The position numbers and the translations under genes were made by a program. The notes under the pieces are model-generated. The model worked only from the letters and a program-made list of their open reading frames with translations, did no database searches and was not told the origin of the DNA. A DNA stretch of 64,000 bases from Calothrix sp. NIES-2098 (GTDB taxonomy: Bacteria > Cyanobacteriota > Cyanobacteriia > Cyanobacteriales > Nostocaceae), in NCBI GenBank assembly GCA_002368175.1, contig AP018172.1, positions 355,001 to 419,000 on the forward strand, read 5' to 3'. Positions 34,880-44,287 of this stretch are shown piece by piece; the stretch's first letter is position 1; each line of letters begins with the position of its first letter.

Positions 34880-36059
34880 GTTCTGATAATTTCCCATCAA
34901 GACGACGAAATAAAAATATCCAAATTGGTAGGGAACTGTTAATTGCAATTAGTCTGACTAAATGCCCTGTGGTGACAACTTCCACATTATGATTCAATAC
35001 CAAAGAAACTAAAATCATTTCTGCTGAACCGCCTGGTGCTGTCACCAATAGACAAGTTAACCAATCCCAAGAAGTTAATTGCATGGCTAGCATAGCAGCG
35101 ATCGCACCTGCGAATACAGTCATTACTACAGACATCACCGCATAGCCTATAGTGCGTTTTCCGAAAGTCGGTTTATCTCCCCAATACTCACCAATGGTAA
35201 TTCCTAACAGCATTTGACCAACGATATTCAGCAATGACGGTGGTGTAAAGTGAAGATCGTGGACAAAAGGCAGCAAATTTAGTACGGGATTCAATCCGAT
35301 ACCAATTAACAAAGCCCCAAAAAAATCACCTGCGGGAATCTTAAATAAGATTGACAGATAAACAGCTAATCCAGTTATCGCCAGTGCTAACAAGAGTAAT
35401 CCTAATTGCGATGGCTCAAAACTCAACAAATTACCTTGAATGGCGATTGTTTGTGGATTCCAAGCATTACCAACTGTAGTTCTAGCGATAAAAGGAATTA
35501 GAAAAACTACAGTTGTGACGCGCAAAGCTTGAACTAATGCTACTAGAGTGACATTTCTGCCATAATCAGCAGCAATAGCAGCCATAATTCCCACGCCACC
35601 GGGTACTGTAGCTAGCATTGCTGTTAATAAATTAGTTTTGCTGAGGCGGGAATAAATATAGCCAATCCCGCTACCACATAGTAGAAGAAAAAAAGTTAGT
35701 AAAATAAAAATTGGAATCCCAGAAGCTACACTAGCTAAATCGCTATGAGTACTTGAGGCTCCAACTGTTAATCCTACCAATGCCATACCAACCTTTCTAG
35801 CAGTTCGGTTAGGTTTGGGAGAATATTGATAGAAAATTCGGCATCCTTGCAAAACTACAGTACCCGCAGCAATTCCGCCAAATATCCAAGCAATTCCTCC
35901 AATGTGGAACCTTGCTAAACCTAAACCTAAAGGTAAAGCCAGCAGCATTTCTAAAACTAGAACAGCCAGTTGCTTGATAAATAGGTTTTGTGAAGCAACG
36001 GTAGGATTTTCAGCAGTGGATTCCTCCACTATGGGAGCAATGCTAAAACTATGATTCAT
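34872..36059 (-). CDS. AbrB-family (AmoA-like) membrane protein
   Basis: 395 residues with ten or so membrane helices and two internally similar halves. The glycine-rich motifs ATVPGGVGIMAAIAADYG (middle) and LVTAPGGSAEMILVSLVLN (C-terminal) are the paired PGG signatures of the family often labelled AbrB or putative ammonia monooxygenase. It is a predicted transporter, unrelated to the AbrB DNA-binding regulators; substrate unknown. The last residues (GKLSELS) and stop are supplied by a MITE-like element, so the natural C-terminus may have been slightly changed. Confidence 0.85.
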   Translation of the reverse strand: MNHSFSIAPIVEESTAENPTVASQNLFIKQLAVLVLEMLLALPLGLGLARFHIGGIAWIFGGIAAGTVVLQGCRIFYQYSPKPNRTARKVGMALVGLTVGASSTHSDLASVASGIPIFILLTFFLLLCGSGIGYIYSRLSKTNLLTAMLATVPGGVGIMAAIAADYGRNVTLVALVQALRVTTVVFLIPFIARTTVGNAWNPQTIAIQGNLLSFEPSQLGLLLLALAITGLAVYLSILFKIPAGDFFGALLIGIGLNPVLNLLPFVHDLHFTPPSLLNIVGQMLLGITIGEYWGDKPTFGKRTIGYAVMSVVMTVFAGAIAAMLAMQLTSWDWLTCLLVTAPGGSAEMILVSLVLNHNVEVVTTGHLVRLIAINSSLPIWIFLFRRLDGKLSELS

Positions 36060-36239
36060 TGATAAGGCGCGTTTTACATTAGTTTAACTTTGCACATCAG
36101 CTAATGCGATCGCGCAATACCCTAGAAAAGCTGTCAATTCCAACTTTCTTACCAATGACATAGAATTTGGGAACAAAGAATGTAGCTTTAGCATTATCAA
36201 AAGCAGTTTTTAAATAGTTTTTGTATTTAATCTTACAGC

Positions 36240-36265
36240 AAGGACACAACATAAGTTGTGCCCTT
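36240..36265 (-). terminator. Hairpin downstream of the 112-residue protein gene
   Basis: AAGGACACAAC pairs with GTTGTGCCCTT (one mismatch) around ATAA, 52 bases past the minus-strand stop of the gene at 36317. It is a short stable stem; on the minus strand the following bases (TGCTGTAAGATTAAA) lack a T run, so termination is tentative. Confidence 0.4.
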
Positions 36266-36316
36266 ACTTACAAACTTGATTTTTGCTAGTATCTAGTGGT
36301 TGATTGATTCAGCTAA

Positions 36317-36655
36317 TTAGTCTTCATCAAGAGCTGGAAAAGCTTCCTCAAACTGCCACAACTCATCCTTGTGTTTCATAAACCAAATCCGAGTTTCTGG
36401 TGTTAATTGACTCCAAATTATTTCCACAGAAATATGAGGAGATGCATATCGATACTGCTCGCCAAGTGCTTTAAGATTTTCTGCTACATCAAGAGGAACG
36501 CCAAACTCTCGCCAGTCAACTTTGATATGTCTGCCAGAGAGTCCGGCTGCGGGGTCAAAAATAATTTGTGCAGCTCTGATTAAATCGGCAAAGTGATTTG
36601 CTTTCAGCCCGGTTATTTGTTGAATTTGGGGTGATTCATTATGCTGTTGAGACAT
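36317..36655 (-). CDS. Hypothetical protein (112 aa)
   Basis: A soluble, acidic protein with no signal peptide or membrane helix. It has a tryptophan- and aspartate-rich C-terminus (IWFMKHKDELWQFEEAFPAL) and a basic patch near residues 42-52 (RHIKVDWREFG). I do not recognise the family. It is transcribed in the same direction as the DUF2358 and glycosidase-like genes upstream (gap 86 bases) and may belong to their operon. Confidence 0.6.
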   Translation of the reverse strand: MSQQHNESPQIQQITGLKANHFADLIRAAQIIFDPAAGLSGRHIKVDWREFGVPLDVAENLKALGEQYRYASPHISVEIIWSQLTPETRIWFMKHKDELWQFEEAFPALDED

Positions 36656-36741
36656 GTCGCTGGAGTGGTGAAGAACGATCGTTAATTGAACTTACTGCCA
36701 GAGATTTTTATCCCAATTTCTCTAGTGTAGCGCACAGCCGC

Positions 36742-37158
36742 TTAGGCATCTTCACCTTTGATGATAAACTGCCGCAAAATCTCTCCGGGTTTCCTATCCC
36801 AAGTATCGATATGTTCGTATATTAAATTGTCTCGATTGAGTTTATAGGTTGAATAACCATTAAAAAATATCTTTGCTTTCCAAGGAACGCGCAATACACC
36901 CCGAACTGTCCACTTAGCTAAAATTGTATCTTCTGCCGATTGATATACTTCATGCAAATCAAAATAAATTTGTGTAAAAAATAGCCGAGCGTGAAATCTT
37001 AAAGTCCAAAATATAATCCGATAGTTGAATTTATATTTAAACTTATTTACCGGGTCGCGAAAATAGATATTTTGTGTATATATGTCATAAGAAATATCTT
37101 TTTCAAATAGAGTTGGCAAATCATTTTTCAGAATATTTATTACCTGTTCTACCTGCAT
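36742..37158 (-). CDS. DUF2358-family protein
   Basis: About 138 residues from ATG 37158 (MQVEQVINILKNDLPTLFEK); a GTG at 37173 adds five more. It has the SnoaL/NTF2-like look of DUF2358: IYTQNIYFRDPVNKFKYKFN, then alternating strands ending AKWTVRGVLRVPWKAKIFFN and a final IYEHIDTWDRKPGEILRQF. The family is conserved in cyanobacteria and plants with unknown function. Only 19 bases separate it from the glycosidase-like gene. Confidence 0.8.
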   Translation of the reverse strand: MQVEQVINILKNDLPTLFEKDISYDIYTQNIYFRDPVNKFKYKFNYRIIFWTLRFHARLFFTQIYFDLHEVYQSAEDTILAKWTVRGVLRVPWKAKIFFNGYSTYKLNRDNLIYEHIDTWDRKPGEILRQFIIKGEDA

Positions 37159-37177
37159 TGACGCTCCACTCACCTAG

Positions 37178-38332
37178 TTAAAAAAGATTTCGGAACAGCC
37201 TGACTAATCTCTGCCAAATTGAAGATATTCTCTTGCTAGTTAAACGACTGCCCCTTAAATCAGACAAAGTAGGAAATGTTGCAGTTTGAGCATAAGGGCC
37301 ATTTCGCAGTATCTTAGCTAAGGCGCGATCGTTTTCTCGCAAACCTTCGTAAAAGAAGAATACTTCTCCTTGAATACCAAGTTGGCGGTTGCATTCAATT
37401 ACTTTAATCAGATGCTCAGGAGTAATACAATAAGAACCAAGCTTCACTAAAATTCCTGGTGCTAACTTTGGTAGTGTCACATCTGTGAACTGTTGGTCTA
37501 CCAATTTATTAACAATACATTTATAACTAAGCAAGTCGCGGCGATAAATTTGTGGGTGAATCATATCAACAAGGCCGCGATGTAACCAGGTAGCGGAATC
37601 TTGCAAATACTCTTTAAATCCCCAATCATAAATATTGGGAGACATCGACACAATTAAATTCGGGTTGACTGCTTTCACTTCATTGTAGAGACGGGCTAAG
37701 AATTCTGTGAGAATATCCGCACGCCATTGTAGCCATTGTCTATCTTGCGGATTTTGTGGCGGATCTTGCTGGAACTGCTGACGATAAAGTGCTACTGTTC
37801 CTTGATCGTAGCCACCTTCACAGGGTAAAGCAGGTAAGCGATCGTCACCTTGAATGCCATCAACATCATAATTTCTCACTACCTCGCGTACCAAGTTCAA
37901 CAAAAACTTTTGTACTTGAAGATCGAGGGCATTCATCCACTCAAAACCATTTTTTTTCAGTAGTTTACCATTGCGATCGCGTGCCGCCCATTCTGGTTTT
38001 GTCTGTAACAACATCCCGCCATTCAAGTTATAAGAACTGGCAAAGCCATATTCAAACCAAGGGATTACTTTTAAACCTACCCGTCGCGCCTCTACAATTA
38101 TTTCTGCTAAAGGATCGCGATCGACAAAGCCAGGATCGATTTCTACACCAAATGTTTGCAGCATCGTTTGGCTGGGATACTGAGTGACTCCCTTATTCCA
38201 AACCACAGGAAACACTACATTAAATCCTGTCTCGGCTAGAAAATCCATTGCCTCAGCAATGCGCTGCTGTGATTTGAGTACTTTACTATCGGTATTGGTA
38301 AGCCAGACACCGCGTGTTTCTATTAAGCTCAT
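37178..38332 (-). CDS. Family 10-like glycosyl hydrolase (GHL10/DUF187)
   Basis: About 384 residues from ATG 38332 (MSLIETRGVWLTNTDSKVL); a TTG at 38362 would add ten. It is a TIM-barrel hydrolase-like protein: ETRGVWLTN at strand 1, VIPWFEYGFASSYN, WMNALDLQVQKFLLNLVREV, YDVDGIQGDDRLPALPCEGG (with the acidic pair expected at an active site) and SMSPNIYDWGFKEYLQDS. No signal peptide is seen, unlike many family members. The substrate is unknown. It is the first or second gene of a minus-strand group that continues into DUF2358. Confidence 0.85.
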   Translation of the reverse strand: MSLIETRGVWLTNTDSKVLKSQQRIAEAMDFLAETGFNVVFPVVWNKGVTQYPSQTMLQTFGVEIDPGFVDRDPLAEIIVEARRVGLKVIPWFEYGFASSYNLNGGMLLQTKPEWAARDRNGKLLKKNGFEWMNALDLQVQKFLLNLVREVVRNYDVDGIQGDDRLPALPCEGGYDQGTVALYRQQFQQDPPQNPQDRQWLQWRADILTEFLARLYNEVKAVNPNLIVSMSPNIYDWGFKEYLQDSATWLHRGLVDMIHPQIYRRDLLSYKCIVNKLVDQQFTDVTLPKLAPGILVKLGSYCITPEHLIKVIECNRQLGIQGEVFFFYEGLRENDRALAKILRNGPYAQTATFPTLSDLRGSRLTSKRISSIWQRLVRLFRNLF

Positions 38333-38366
38333 GTGCGTATCTAAAAACAAGGTGTGCCGCAATTTT

Positions 38367-39167
38367 TCAATTCACGACTAGCTGACTATACCGCGCTTTG
38401 ATCGCCATATAAATACCATAAGCAATTAAACCTAGCGCCACAAAGCCTAAAAGCCAAGGGCCATATGGTTGTTGTGCCAAAGTCTGTAACGCCTCATCCA
38501 AACCTCCAGCAGCTTGGGCGTTATATTGAGTTGCAGCTTGAATCAGAAACCAGCCAATAATGCAGAAGACAATACCCCTAGCTATCAGACCAAATCGACA
38601 AATCCCCATCACCCAGTTCCGTTCTGTATTGCTTAATTCAGTTAAATTGAGTTTTCTGCGAAACTTGGCGGTGTAAGCTTTGTAAAACTGATAAAAACCA
38701 AAACCAATAATTAACGCCCCCATAGTTCCTACTAACCATTGACCAAAGGGTTGAGAAAGTAAGCGCGCCGTCCAATCTTGAGTAGAGTTACTATTACTAC
38801 CGCCACCTGAACCAAGCAGAATTTGTACAGCGCTATAAGCTAAACTCCCGTATATCACACCGTTCATGGCATAACCAACTCGCTTTGCCACGCCTTTATT
38901 TTCAGGATCTTTGATTGCTTGTACAAAGCGCCAAATTACATATCCAATTAAACCAATTGCTACTAAAGCTAGCACAAACTTACCAAATGGTTGCTCGACA
39001 AGGGTTTGTAAAGCTCCTTTAGTATCAGTTGTTTTACCACCTGTACCAAAAGCTACCTGAGCTGCTAGTAACCCAACGATGCCGTAAACTACTCCTTTAG
39101 ATACATAACCCAATCTTGCCAGTCTTTCTATCCATGATGCAGGATGATGTATGAGATTTTGTGTCAT
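38367..39167 (-). CDS. DUF1206 membrane protein
   Basis: About 266 residues from ATG 39167 (MTQNLIHHPASW); an upstream TTG adds twelve. Three internal repeats, each with two membrane helices, begin RLGYVSKGVVYGIVGLLAAQ, RVGYAMNGVIYGSLAYSAVQ and RFGLIARGIVFCIIGWFLIQ, and each ends with QPxGxWLLxxxAxGLIxYGxY. This is the DUF1206 pattern, a six-helix membrane protein of unknown function. It lies 34 bases upstream of the glycosidase-like gene on the same strand. Confidence 0.9.
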   Translation of the reverse strand: MTQNLIHHPASWIERLARLGYVSKGVVYGIVGLLAAQVAFGTGGKTTDTKGALQTLVEQPFGKFVLALVAIGLIGYVIWRFVQAIKDPENKGVAKRVGYAMNGVIYGSLAYSAVQILLGSGGGSNSNSTQDWTARLLSQPFGQWLVGTMGALIIGFGFYQFYKAYTAKFRRKLNLTELSNTERNWVMGICRFGLIARGIVFCIIGWFLIQAATQYNAQAAGGLDEALQTLAQQPYGPWLLGFVALGLIAYGIYMAIKARYSQLVVN

Positions 39168-39385
39168 AGTATTTGCCTGGATATATGAGATTTCTTTTAG
39201 CAAGATTTATCTTATAAATACATCTACCCACTGGCAAAAATCACACTAACTATAGAGATATTTTAGTAAGCACTGTCTATAAAATTTTTGTTTAAACTTT
39301 TCTTCTAATAGATGTTAATGCAAACAGCTAAATAGCATAATTCAATCATATCTAATAAACTTTTGATGTAAATGGAGTAGGAACA

Positions 39386-40252
39386 ATGACTGCTGTAATT
39401 GAACCTTCCTGGACACAGGAATATATCACCACTAATGGAGTAAAACTGCACTACGTTACTCAAGGTGAGGGGCCTTTAATGCTGATGTTACATGGGTTTC
39501 CCGAATTCTGGTATTCTTGGCGGTATCAAATCCCAGAATTCGCCAAATACTTTAAAGTAGTTGCTCTTGATTTACGCGGTTACAACGATAGCGATAAACC
39601 AAAAAAGAAATCAGCTTATGTAATGGATGAATTTATCAAAGATATTGAAGGTGTAATTAAAGGCTTAGGATATGATAAATGCGTTGTAGTTGGCCATGAT
39701 TGGGGTGGTGCGATCGCCTGGAATTTTGCTTATGCACATCCAGAGATGTTAGAGCAATTAATTATACTTAACCTGCCCCATCCTGCAAAATTTTCTCAAG
39801 GTTTACGTACTCCACAACAACTAATGCGTAGCTCTTATATTTTCTTTTTTCAGCTACCTTGGCTACCAGAGCTATTTATCAAAAGTTCAAACTACGCAGC
39901 AGTGGAAAAAGCTTTAAAAGGTATGGCAGTTGACAAAAATACTTTTACACAATTAGACATTGATACCTATAAAAATGCTGCTGCTAAAAATGGCGCTCTT
40001 ACAGCAATGTTAAACTATTACCGTAACGTTTTTCAGCAAAGAATCTTCAAAACTAATTGGGGAATTTTAGAAGTACCAACACTAATGATTTGGGGCGAAG
40101 ATGATACTGCTCTCGGTAAAGAGTTAACCTATGGTACAGAAGCCTATGTCAAAAACTTTCAAATTAAATATATTTCTAAATGTAGCCATTGGGTGCAGCA
40201 AGAAAAACCAGATTTAGTCAATCAGTATATGCAAGACTTTTTAATGCTTTAA
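39386..40252 (+). CDS. Alpha/beta hydrolase, epoxide hydrolase-like
   Basis: 288 residues; ATG 39386 follows GGAGTAGGAACA. The oxyanion-hole motif HGFPEFWYSWRYQIP near residue 37, DLRGYNDSDKP near 66, the nucleophile elbow VVGHDWGGAIAW with Asp as nucleophile (near 106), and the late catalytic segment MIWGEDDTALG (acid) and CSHWVQQEKP (His) are all present. An Asp nucleophile and the SHWVQ ending point to epoxide hydrolase or haloalkane dehalogenase relatives, with epoxide hydrolase more likely. It stands alone, flanked by a divergent DUF1206 gene. Confidence 0.9.
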   Translation: MTAVIEPSWTQEYITTNGVKLHYVTQGEGPLMLMLHGFPEFWYSWRYQIPEFAKYFKVVALDLRGYNDSDKPKKKSAYVMDEFIKDIEGVIKGLGYDKCVVVGHDWGGAIAWNFAYAHPEMLEQLIILNLPHPAKFSQGLRTPQQLMRSSYIFFFQLPWLPELFIKSSNYAAVEKALKGMAVDKNTFTQLDIDTYKNAAAKNGALTAMLNYYRNVFQQRIFKTNWGILEVPTLMIWGEDDTALGKELTYGTEAYVKNFQIKYISKCSHWVQQEKPDLVNQYMQDFLML

Positions 40253-40563
40253 AATTTCAACTATTGTTTGTCAAGCGTGCTATTACGTAATAGCAAAAAT
40301 CCTCTTAAATTTCCATGACAAACTATGTCGTTTTGTGCATTTCCTTAATAACATTTAACAGGGATTTAACACACACAAGTTTTAGTAATCTCCTGCTCAT
40401 CTATTACCCAAAACTCTTCATTCAAGGCTATTTCCGCCTATACGAAACAAGTTAAATTCTCCAACCTGCTTATGTACTCAATTAACATAATGACAGTCAT
40501 TTAGTGAGATAATAGAATTGTGAGGAAAAGAACGGATATAACTTGAGTACAAAGGGGGAAATT
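40253..40563. other. Intergenic, about 310 bases
   Basis: AT-rich, with no gene and no strong hairpin. It presumably has the promoter for the pentapeptide protein that starts at 40564. Confidence 0.4.
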
Positions 40564-41019
40564 ATGAAACTCCAGCTATTAGCGGTTCTAGCCTTAGCAA
40601 CTCCCCTGATTTTCACTAACGCAGTTAAAGCTGATAATCCGCAAGATTTACAAAAGTTGTTGGCAACTGGGGAATGTATCAACTGCGATCTTAAAGGAGC
40701 CAACCTGAGTAGCGCTCATTTAATTGGAGCAGATCTAAGAGGTGCAAATCTTCAAAATGCAAATTTGACTGAAGCTAACCTTGAAGGAGCCGATCTCACT
40801 GGCGCAAACTTAGCAGGTGCTAACTTAACTTCAGCTTACATAACTAATGTGAATTTGAAGCAAGCCAATCTTGATAACGCCAATTTGACTCGTGCTAAAA
40901 TTTACGATTCTAATGTATATCAAGCATCAATGAATAATCTGACTATAACTGATGCAGAAATATTTCATACCGGAATCGGCATTGGTGGAGAAGATGCAGA
41001 AATTCCCGATTGGAAATAA
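40564..41019 (+). CDS. Exported pentapeptide-repeat protein
   Basis: 151 residues from ATG 40564, which follows AAAGGGGGAAATT; the upstream frame extension has no support. A signal peptide (about 1-22, MKLQLLAVLALATPLIFTNA, cleaved near VKADNP) precedes a Cys pair (GECINCDLKGANL). About 14 A(D/N)LxxA units follow, which would fold as a right-handed quadrilateral beta helix. Such lumenal or periplasmic pentapeptide proteins are common in cyanobacteria and have no general function. The CxxC just before the repeats could form a disulphide. Confidence 0.88.
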   Translation: MKLQLLAVLALATPLIFTNAVKADNPQDLQKLLATGECINCDLKGANLSSAHLIGADLRGANLQNANLTEANLEGADLTGANLAGANLTSAYITNVNLKQANLDNANLTRAKIYDSNVYQASMNNLTITDAEIFHTGIGIGGEDAEIPDWK

Positions 41020-41829
41020 GCTGAACTAAGTAAGTATTAACAGAACTTGGAGTTAAAAGATTTAGGATAAGAAAAACTGAATTTTAGCCAGCCTAATCCT
41101 AAATCTGGTCTCCAAGAAGAAAAAAGTATTTTCAAAAATTTAGTAACTATGATGTAAAGGTTTATTTTTTCCTATCCAGGAAAAATAAGTAGACCATACA
41201 CCTCAGATTAATATCAGCCCGTTACTATTTTTTCGCCGCAATCTGCTAGCCAGTCTCACCTATAAATAAAAATATTTAATTAATTGCTGATACAGCTTAA
41301 ATATTTATGAGAAATTTTTTTCCATCATAGAACTCTACTTGTATATCATAAAAAAAAAATTCTGTCTAGTACATTTAAACACATAAAAACTTTTATTCCG
41401 TATTAATATCACTACGATTGGGTTAATTGAGGAACACTGCTTAAGATAGCTTTAATATCCGATAAAATCGGGTTTTAAGCTTGTATAAATAAGAGGTGGA
41501 CTGACTTTTGCATAATTTGTACTTCTAATGAGTACGATAATGGGCAACTGACATGACATGGGATAATAGCAACCTGAGGATTCCAGTTGATTTAAAAAAC
41601 AGAACTCAGAAAGCTGATTTTTTATAGCGTCTGCGCCTTCTAACTTCTATCCTCCTACTAAATTGCTACCTTGTAGTTGATGAAGTAGTGGTTAAAGGAC
41701 AATTATGGTGATAGGACACTAAACCCTTTTCAACTCAAACTCAGTTGTACTGATGCTCTTATGCATCACCTAATCAACAGCCTTTAGGTTGTAATTGTCC
41801 AGATTAGAGAAACTCAACTGTTACAATTT
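41020..41829. other. Intergenic, about 810 bases
   Basis: No gene was found. The region has an extended inverted repeat at 41046-41116 just after the pentapeptide gene, a small stem at 41457-41471 (CCGATAAAATCGG followed by TTTT), and otherwise AT-rich sequence leading to the CAAD gene. Confidence 0.45.
41046..41116 (+). terminator. Long-range hairpin after the pentapeptide gene (possible terminator)
   Basis: CTTGGAG (41046-41052) pairs with CTCCAAG (41110-41116) and GATTTAGGAT (41059-41068) pairs with ATCCTAAATC (41096-41105). The bases after it are A-rich, not T-rich, so on the plus strand it is not a classical terminator. It may instead be a small palindromic repeat or protect the mRNA 3' end. 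Confidence 0.35.
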
Positions 41830-42270
41830 ATGGAAGCGAAAATGCAAGAACCGGAATTCACAGAAACCAAGTCTTCAGAGACCACGATGACAGATATCAA
41901 CAGCCAAACAGGAACCATAACTAAAATCCAGCCTACTGTACAGTCTCAAGAGCAATGGCTCAAATACGGAGAACAAATTTCTGGCTTTTTAGGAACACTG
42001 CCTGAATATCTGGGAAACTTTTTTAATCAATACAAGCAGCCTTTAGTTTCCGTCGGCTTAATTGTGGGAGCAATTGTCGCGGTTAAGGTACTCTTGGCAA
42101 TCTTAGATTCGTTGAACGATATTCCCTTAGTAGCACCTACCTTTGAATTGATTGGTATTGGTTACTCTGCTTGGTTTGTTTATCGCTATCTACTCAAAGC
42201 TTCAACCCGGAAAGAGTTAACCGACGAAATTACAACCCTCAAGTCACAAGTTGTAGGTAAAGACTCGTAA
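41830..42270 (+). CDS. CAAD/CURT1-domain thylakoid membrane protein
   Basis: 146 residues. A hydrophilic, Thr/Ser/Glu-rich N-terminus (about 1-50) leads to an amphipathic segment (WLKYGEQISGFLGTLPEYLG), two membrane helices (about 74-92, PLVSVGLIVGAIVAVKVLLA, and 105-122) and a charged C-terminal helix (ASTRKELTDEITTLKSQV). This is the CAAD domain, found appended to some cyanobacterial aminoacyl-tRNA synthetases and, as a stand-alone protein, in the CURT1 group that bends thylakoid membranes. A role in thylakoid architecture is likely but not proven by sequence. Confidence 0.88.
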   Translation: MEAKMQEPEFTETKSSETTMTDINSQTGTITKIQPTVQSQEQWLKYGEQISGFLGTLPEYLGNFFNQYKQPLVSVGLIVGAIVAVKVLLAILDSLNDIPLVAPTFELIGIGYSAWFVYRYLLKASTRKELTDEITTLKSQVVGKDS

Positions 42271-42372
42271 GCTAATGTATCACTGACCACAGCTTTCAAC
42301 CAATGTGTATGCTCTACACTGCTATTAGATATAAATATCAGTGAAAGTGGTCACAATACAGTTTGCTTAACT

Positions 42373-42401
42373 GTAGCCGTCATCCTTAAGGGTGCGGCTA
42401 C
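42373..42401. terminator. Bidirectional hairpin between convergent genes
   Basis: GTAGCCG..CGGCTAC with internal CCTTAAGG forms a near-perfect 12-bp stem with a single bulge. It lies between the CAAD gene (+) and the SLH gene (-), where both transcripts should end. Confidence 0.5.
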
Positions 42402-42552
42402 TAAACTAAGATCTATAATGTCTGATTGATAAAGTTCAGATAATCCCCAAAACATACCTCCACAGTCTTAGCTAATCTAACCTTAGTTTTTTCAAAGCTT
42501 TCAGCCTGTGGGCTAATCCGAAATCAAGTAAATAATCTCAGGTTTACTGAGG

Positions 42553-43560
42553 CTAACGTACAATGTTTTGAGAGGGAATTGCCTCTAACTGCCCCATCTT
42601 AACTAAAGCTTGATAAACCATAGCAGTTACTTCAGCACGGGTAGCTTCTTTATTAGGAGCAAATATCTGTGGGTCGGGGTAATTAACAACCAGTCCATTA
42701 GCAGTGGCAGACGCTATTTTAGCAGTGGCATATTTAGGAATATCTTTAGCATCCTGATAAATTTTTAAAACTTGCTCCGGGGATGCAGGAGTTTTCAGAT
42801 TCAACCCGCTAACCAAAGCTACCAAAACTTGAACTCGCGAAATTTTTTGTTCTGGTTGAAAGGTTTGATTAGGATAACCCTTCAAAAATCCTGCACTGAT
42901 AGCTTGGTTAATTGCTGAATTTGCCCAGAATTCTGCTTTGACATCTTTGAATTTGAGCGTATTCTTACCAGATTGGTTTTCAAACGCTTGTTGCAGTATT
43001 GCAGCAAATTCAGCCCGTTTTACAGGCTGATTTGGTCTAAAAGAATAATCTGGAAAACCTTTGATAATACCGCGAGAAGAAAGAACATTAATAAAACGCT
43101 GACCCCAAAAATCAGCAGGTACATCGTTAAATGCAATGGGTGGTGGAATTGTTGACTTTTTCTTCGAGGGCGTTACCAAAGAGAATGGTTGTGTAATAAC
43201 TCTGCTAGATGATGACACAGGTGGGTTTTGCTGTGTGGGAAAAGCAGGGTTGATGTCCGTAGGCGGTGTTTCCTCAATAGCTGGTGGAACAATACTAGGT
43301 GTAGGTAGCGATGATGGCAACGTACCTGCATTTGGTTGTGTCTGAGGTATAGGAGAAGATAAACTTAGATTTCGTTGAACGCTGGGTGAGGCCGTTGGCG
43401 ATAGTACTCCACTTAAATTCCAGCCAGAATCTTTACGGAACAATGACCAAAGTAAAATTGCACCGATAGCGCTAAAGGCAACCAGAACGGCGATAAATTC
43501 ATCAAAGCCAAGGGCATTGTTTGGTGATGACTCAGGAGCGGGAGGAGGGGTATTTATCAT
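42553..43560 (-). CDS. SLH-domain protein with N-terminal membrane anchor
   Basis: About 335 residues from ATG 43560 (MINTPPPAPESSPNN); an upstream TTG adds twelve. One membrane helix (about 20-40, EFIAVLVAFSAIGAILLWSL) is followed by a Pro/Ser/Thr-rich spacer (about 50-145) and three S-layer homology domains: VPADFWGQRFINVLSSRGII, VKAEFWANSAINQAISAGFL and IPKYATAKIASATANGLV, each ending with a PNxxxxRAE/V motif. SLH domains attach proteins to pyruvylated cell-wall polymers. The protein therefore may link membrane and wall. Single gene, convergent with the CAAD gene. Confidence 0.9.
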   Translation of the reverse strand: MINTPPPAPESSPNNALGFDEFIAVLVAFSAIGAILLWSLFRKDSGWNLSGVLSPTASPSVQRNLSLSSPIPQTQPNAGTLPSSLPTPSIVPPAIEETPPTDINPAFPTQQNPPVSSSSRVITQPFSLVTPSKKKSTIPPPIAFNDVPADFWGQRFINVLSSRGIIKGFPDYSFRPNQPVKRAEFAAILQQAFENQSGKNTLKFKDVKAEFWANSAINQAISAGFLKGYPNQTFQPEQKISRVQVLVALVSGLNLKTPASPEQVLKIYQDAKDIPKYATAKIASATANGLVVNYPDPQIFAPNKEATRAEVTAMVYQALVKMGQLEAIPSQNIVR

Positions 43561-43701
43561 CTTAAGCACCCTACTAGCGTAAAATGGGTATCTCAATTTA
43601 ATTGAACAATCAAATCTTAATACCCAAGTTGGTTTTGTGGTGACTTTGTGAATGCATAGTTAAGATTTGAGTTATGAAGCTAAGTCTAGGTAAAACTACT
43701 C

Positions 43702-44247
43702 TTATTTCAAATCGAGCAGTCCTTCTTCTTTCAACTTAGGATTAAAGCGAATTTGCGTTTGGCAACCACGGTTTTCTAAGACAGCTAAAATTTCCGCTTC
43801 TACTCGCCGCGCTACATTTTTCAATATTTTTATTTTTGTTAATTCGTCATTAACTGGATTTTGATAATTTTCTTTTTCTTCAGTTGTCATTATTACTTTG
43901 ACGTCAATGGGATTTGTCCATTTTTCTTTTTGTTCTTTATTCCCTAAAGGTATACTGCCATTTTCAGCAATCCAAGCCTGCTCGATACTTTCTAAAACAT
44001 TGCGGCTAGGACGGTCAATAGTTTGAACTTTTAACCAATAGCATTGTTGTGGCTGACGCACTAAATGCTGCCTGAGGCTAAGATAAACATCACGAGAATA
44101 GCCAACATATTGCAGCAATTTTTCTTGGTCAAAAATTGCATAAACTCCAATTTTGCTCTGGAATTGTTCCGGTAGTTGACCATGCTCATTGATGTAAGGT
44201 ATATATTCCAGCGTTGCTAACAAAGAAATATTTGTTTCAGTATTCAT
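43702..44247 (-). CDS. GIY-YIG nuclease-family protein
   Basis: 181 residues. The GIY-YIG core is visible as IGVYAIFDQEKLLQYVGYSR (residues about 32-51) with the conserved Arg of the second motif (RDVYLSLRQHL) and a Glu in LESIEQAWIAENG (near 88). The C-terminal 70 residues are a distinct basic/helical part. Stand-alone proteins of this type occur in plants and cyanobacteria with unknown substrates. The catalytic residues look intact. The gene precedes a hypothetical protein gene on its upstream side, same strand, 41 bases away. Confidence 0.85.
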   Translation of the reverse strand: MNTETNISLLATLEYIPYINEHGQLPEQFQSKIGVYAIFDQEKLLQYVGYSRDVYLSLRQHLVRQPQQCYWLKVQTIDRPSRNVLESIEQAWIAENGSIPLGNKEQKEKWTNPIDVKVIMTTEEKENYQNPVNDELTKIKILKNVARRVEAEILAVLENRGCQTQIRFNPKLKEEGLLDLK

Positions 44248-44287
44248 AACTTAAATTGCTCAAACTATCATCAATGGAAAATACCTA

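Noticed and set aside
34872..36059. AbrB as a DNA-binding transition-state regulator
   Set aside because: The protein is entirely membrane helices with PGG motifs; the name is shared only by annotation history.
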